Positions 61,997-64,000 of a stretch of 64,000 nucleotides of DNA are shown in pieces. The stretch spans positions 62,001 through 126,000 of the forward strand of contig JAIETF010000006.1 in the NCBI GenBank assembly GCA_019745415.1, in the 5' to 3' direction. The notes under the pieces are model-generated. The model was not told the origin of the DNA, ran no database searches, and saw only the letters and a program-made list of their open reading frames with translations. A program made the position numbers and the translations under genes. Source of the stretch: Candidatus Obscuribacterales bacterium (GTDB lineage: Bacteria; Cyanobacteriota; Vampirovibrionia; Obscuribacterales; Obscuribacteraceae). Numbering within the stretch: the stretch's first letter is position 1; each line of letters opens with the position of its first letter.

Positions 61997-63355
61997 ATGA
62001 GCGAATCAACAACCCAAACAGCACCATCCGACCCCTCTGAAACGATAAAAGGCGAAGCCCCCAAGACTTCCTATCGTTGGGTGATTCTGGGTTTTGCCTT
62101 TTTCATTACCCTGGTCAATTATCTTGACCGTACAGCCATATCTTATGCCATGGAGCCGATGAAGAAAGAATTCGGCTTCAACCACGAAGACTTTGGCAAG
62201 ATAACCGCCGCTTTTGGTGTGGGCTATATGATCATGACCACCGGCGGCGGCATCATGGTCGACAAATGGGGCGCCAGAAAAGTCTGGGCTGGAGCCGCCA
62301 TACTCTGGTCTCTCTGCACCGCCTTCATCGGCAAAGCTTCCACCCTACCGCTATTTTGCTTTCTAAGAACTTGCCTAGGACTATCTGAGGGTCCGCACTT
62401 TCCGTCACTGACGAGAGTGGTGGCAGACTGGCTACCCACCCAAGAAAGAGCCCGTTCCACCGCCATCGGACTGGCGGCGGTGCCCATGGCCTCGGCTATA
62501 GGCGCACCACTTCTTACCTTCCTTATGGGCACCTTCGGCTGGAAGGAAATGTTCCTCATTTTAGGTGGTATCGGTGTTGTCTGGGCAGTGGTCTGGTGGT
62601 TTGTTTTCAGAGACTATCCCGAGCATTCACCCTTCGTTTCAGATGCCGAGTTGAAGCATATTAGAGACGGTGTTTCGGTCGACCGCCAGCGCCAACACCA
62701 AGAAATCAAAGCCCATGAAATTTCGCTGGGCAAAACCACCTGGAAGTTCATGCTCACCAATAAATCTCTAGTGGCAAACAACTTTGCCTTCTTTGCCTTT
62801 GGCTATCTGCTTTTCTTTGCCGTGCATTGGTTGCCGGAGTATCTCTGCCACACCTTCCATGTAACGATGAAAACAGTCGGCGCCACTCTATGGATGCCCT
62901 GGTTGGCGGCTGCAGCAATGCTTTCCATCGCCGGTTATATTTCAGATCGCCTCTGGCTGAAAACCGGCAGTATGCGCATCGCCCGCTCACATATGATCTG
63001 GATCTGCCAGTTGCTTTCGGCTATCTCTTTTATCCCCATTCTCTACAGCCCGAGCTTCGAGCACGCCTTAGTCTTTCTCTCACTGGGACTTGGTTTCGGA
63101 CTGATGCCTAATGCATCGTTCTATGCCATCAACACCGATCTAGCAAAAGACAAGGCCGCCACCAGTCTCGGCTTAATGGACAGCTTTCTAGCTCTGGCCG
63201 GCATTATCGCGCCTTATATGACTGGCTTCCTGGTAGAAAAAACCGGTAGCTTTAATTCCCCCTTCATGCTCTTGATCGGCTTCACTCTCACTGGTGTCCT
63301 GGCAGTGGCCCTGATGCAAAACCCGGACCGCGACAGGCAGATGAAAGCCGTTTAG
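61997..63355 (+). CDS. MFS transporter, anion:cation symporter (hexuronate-type) family
   Basis: 452 residues with 12 membrane segments. NYLDRTAISYAMEPM near the first helix and the MVDKWGARKVW loop after helix 2 are typical of the ACS branch of the major facilitator superfamily, which takes up organic anions such as hexuronates, galactonate or phthalate. A large charged central loop (ELKHIRDGVSVDRQRQHQEI) separates the two halves. AAGG precedes the ATG. The substrate is unknown. The next gene starts one base after the stop codon, so they are probably co-transcribed. Confidence 0.9.
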   Translation: MSESTTQTAPSDPSETIKGEAPKTSYRWVILGFAFFITLVNYLDRTAISYAMEPMKKEFGFNHEDFGKITAAFGVGYMIMTTGGGIMVDKWGARKVWAGAAILWSLCTAFIGKASTLPLFCFLRTCLGLSEGPHFPSLTRVVADWLPTQERARSTAIGLAAVPMASAIGAPLLTFLMGTFGWKEMFLILGGIGVVWAVVWWFVFRDYPEHSPFVSDAELKHIRDGVSVDRQRQHQEIKAHEISLGKTTWKFMLTNKSLVANNFAFFAFGYLLFFAVHWLPEYLCHTFHVTMKTVGATLWMPWLAAAAMLSIAGYISDRLWLKTGSMRIARSHMIWICQLLSAISFIPILYSPSFEHALVFLSLGLGFGLMPNASFYAINTDLAKDKAATSLGLMDSFLALAGIIAPYMTGFLVEKTGSFNSPFMLLIGFTLTGVLAVALMQNPDRDRQMKAV

Positions 63356-63356
63356 G

Positions 63357-64000
63357 ATGACCGTACACCTTAGCCCTAGCGACCTGGAAGTGAAGGAGAT
63401 GCTGGCTCCGGCAGGCATCTTGCCTGAAGATGTGCAGCTCACCACCTTGCCTTCAAATAGACATTGTCATGTCTATTTGGTGGAAACGATGCCGCAGAAG
63501 CAAAAATTTGTTTTGAAGCTCTTCAATGACGACAAAGAAGTCTGCGGTTTTGAGAAGGAATTGCGCATTCACCAGCTGCTCACCGGCAATGGTGTCATTC
63601 CCAAACTGCTCTATGCCAGTCAAGAAAATCCCCTTTTGGGCAGTAGCAGTCCCTATACAGTGCGCGTATTCATAGAAGGAAAAACACTGCAAGAAAACTT
63701 GCCCGAATTGTTTCAGGCAAATAATCCCCAAGAACTTAGAGCCCAAGAATTTAGAGAAAAAACGGCAGCCGCTCTCGGCCGTGCCCTAGCCTCTCTACAT
63801 CGCATCGGCTTCAACAATCAGGGCTATTTGGATGGAGAACTAAAGGTGGGCCGGGTAGCTCCCTTAAACGGCAAAGAATTAGAGACCTACGCCGAAGCCG
63901 TGCTGTTGGCAAAAGCAAAAGATAATGCCCTGGGTAAAGATCTGGCTTTGAGACTATTGGCCTTCATAGAACAAGAAGCTGACCTGCTTGATGCAGTCAA
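63357..64000 (+). CDS. APH-fold kinase-like protein, 3' end outside the window
   Basis: At least 214 codons, still open at the window edge. The ATG lies two bases after the last base of the MFS stop. The order of segments fits the aminoglycoside phosphotransferase/choline kinase fold: HCHVYLVETM then FVLKLFND (nucleotide-binding lysine), EKELRIHQLLTGNGVIPKLL, YTVRVFIEGKTLQENL and ALGRALASLHRIGFNNQG. The catalytic Asp region is beyond the window. Small-molecule kinase activity is likely; antibiotic resistance should not be assumed. Confidence 0.72.
   Translation, partial: MTVHLSPSDLEVKEMLAPAGILPEDVQLTTLPSNRHCHVYLVETMPQKQKFVLKLFNDDKEVCGFEKELRIHQLLTGNGVIPKLLYASQENPLLGSSSPYTVRVFIEGKTLQENLPELFQANNPQELRAQEFREKTAAALGRALASLHRIGFNNQGYLDGELKVGRVAPLNGKELETYAEAVLLAKAKDNALGKDLALRLLAFIEQEADLLDAV

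Overview
The window is a dense, near-balanced-GC bacterial chromosome segment with mostly short intergenic gaps, about fifty protein genes and one tRNA gene. No rRNA, IS element, prophage or CRISPR array is visible. The gene mix suggests the Obscuribacterales/Melainabacteria (non-photosynthetic cyanobacterial relatives) or a comparable lineage: TPR, WG-repeat and LRR proteins, a secreted caspase-like protein, a Pkn-type kinase, a Bacillus-type pyruvate dehydrogenase operon, a heavy-metal RND pump, and many signal-peptide proteins of unknown function. This placement is an inference from gene content, not a phylogenetic result.

Layout. 1-1.1 kb: end of an LRR-like gene. 1.1-8.5 kb (minus): a reductive pyrimidine catabolism block (class III aminotransferase, beta-ureidopropionase, PreT, PreA), followed by a TPR protein and a B3/B4-domain protein. 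A strong terminator divides the block in two. 8.7-9.3 kb: a candidate structured small RNA, tRNA-Lys with a clear promoter and terminator, and a 3 x 48 bp tandem repeat that copies the end of the next gene. 9.9-14.8 kb: LRR-DUF4240 protein, AlkA-type glycosylase, a secreted protein and proline dehydrogenase. 14.8-20.9 kb: lipoyl synthase divergent from a complete pdhA-pdhB-pdhC-lpd operon. 21-28 kb: three large coiled-coil proteins, the last with 28 tandem Pro-rich heptads. 28-31.7 kb: a possible ADP-ribosyltransferase-fold protein, a Gln/Asn/Gly-rich secreted protein and an MmsA-type semialdehyde dehydrogenase. 31.8-36.7 kb: heavy-metal RND efflux genes. 36.7-44 kb: fatty acid desaturase (minus), then NTPase, glutamate dehydrogenase, OPT transporter, MOSC protein and a repeat protein (plus). 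44-50 kb: TPR, WG-repeat, lipoprotein and DUF202 genes. 50-61.8 kb (minus): EF-hand/HEVGH peptidase, small secreted protein, SDR, a 1064-residue methionine S-methyltransferase-like fusion, caspase-like protein, Ser/Thr kinase, secreted protein and LTXXQ protein. 62-64 kb: MFS transporter and the start of an APH-fold kinase.

How the genes fit together. PreT/PreA would reduce uracil or thymine, beta-ureidopropionase would release beta-alanine, the aminotransferase would give malonate semialdehyde, and the MmsA enzyme 22 kb away could turn this into acetyl-CoA. Dihydropyrimidinase is not in the window. LipA makes the lipoyl cofactor needed by the adjacent PDH complex. Proline dehydrogenase and glutamate dehydrogenase also point to amino-acid catabolism, and an OPT-family transporter lies next to the latter.

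Most worth following up: the methyltransferase-PLP fusion with an apparently intact PLP lysine, the coiled-coil trio, the candidate small RNA, and the hairpin that fills the gap before gdhA and covers its Shine-Dalgarno.
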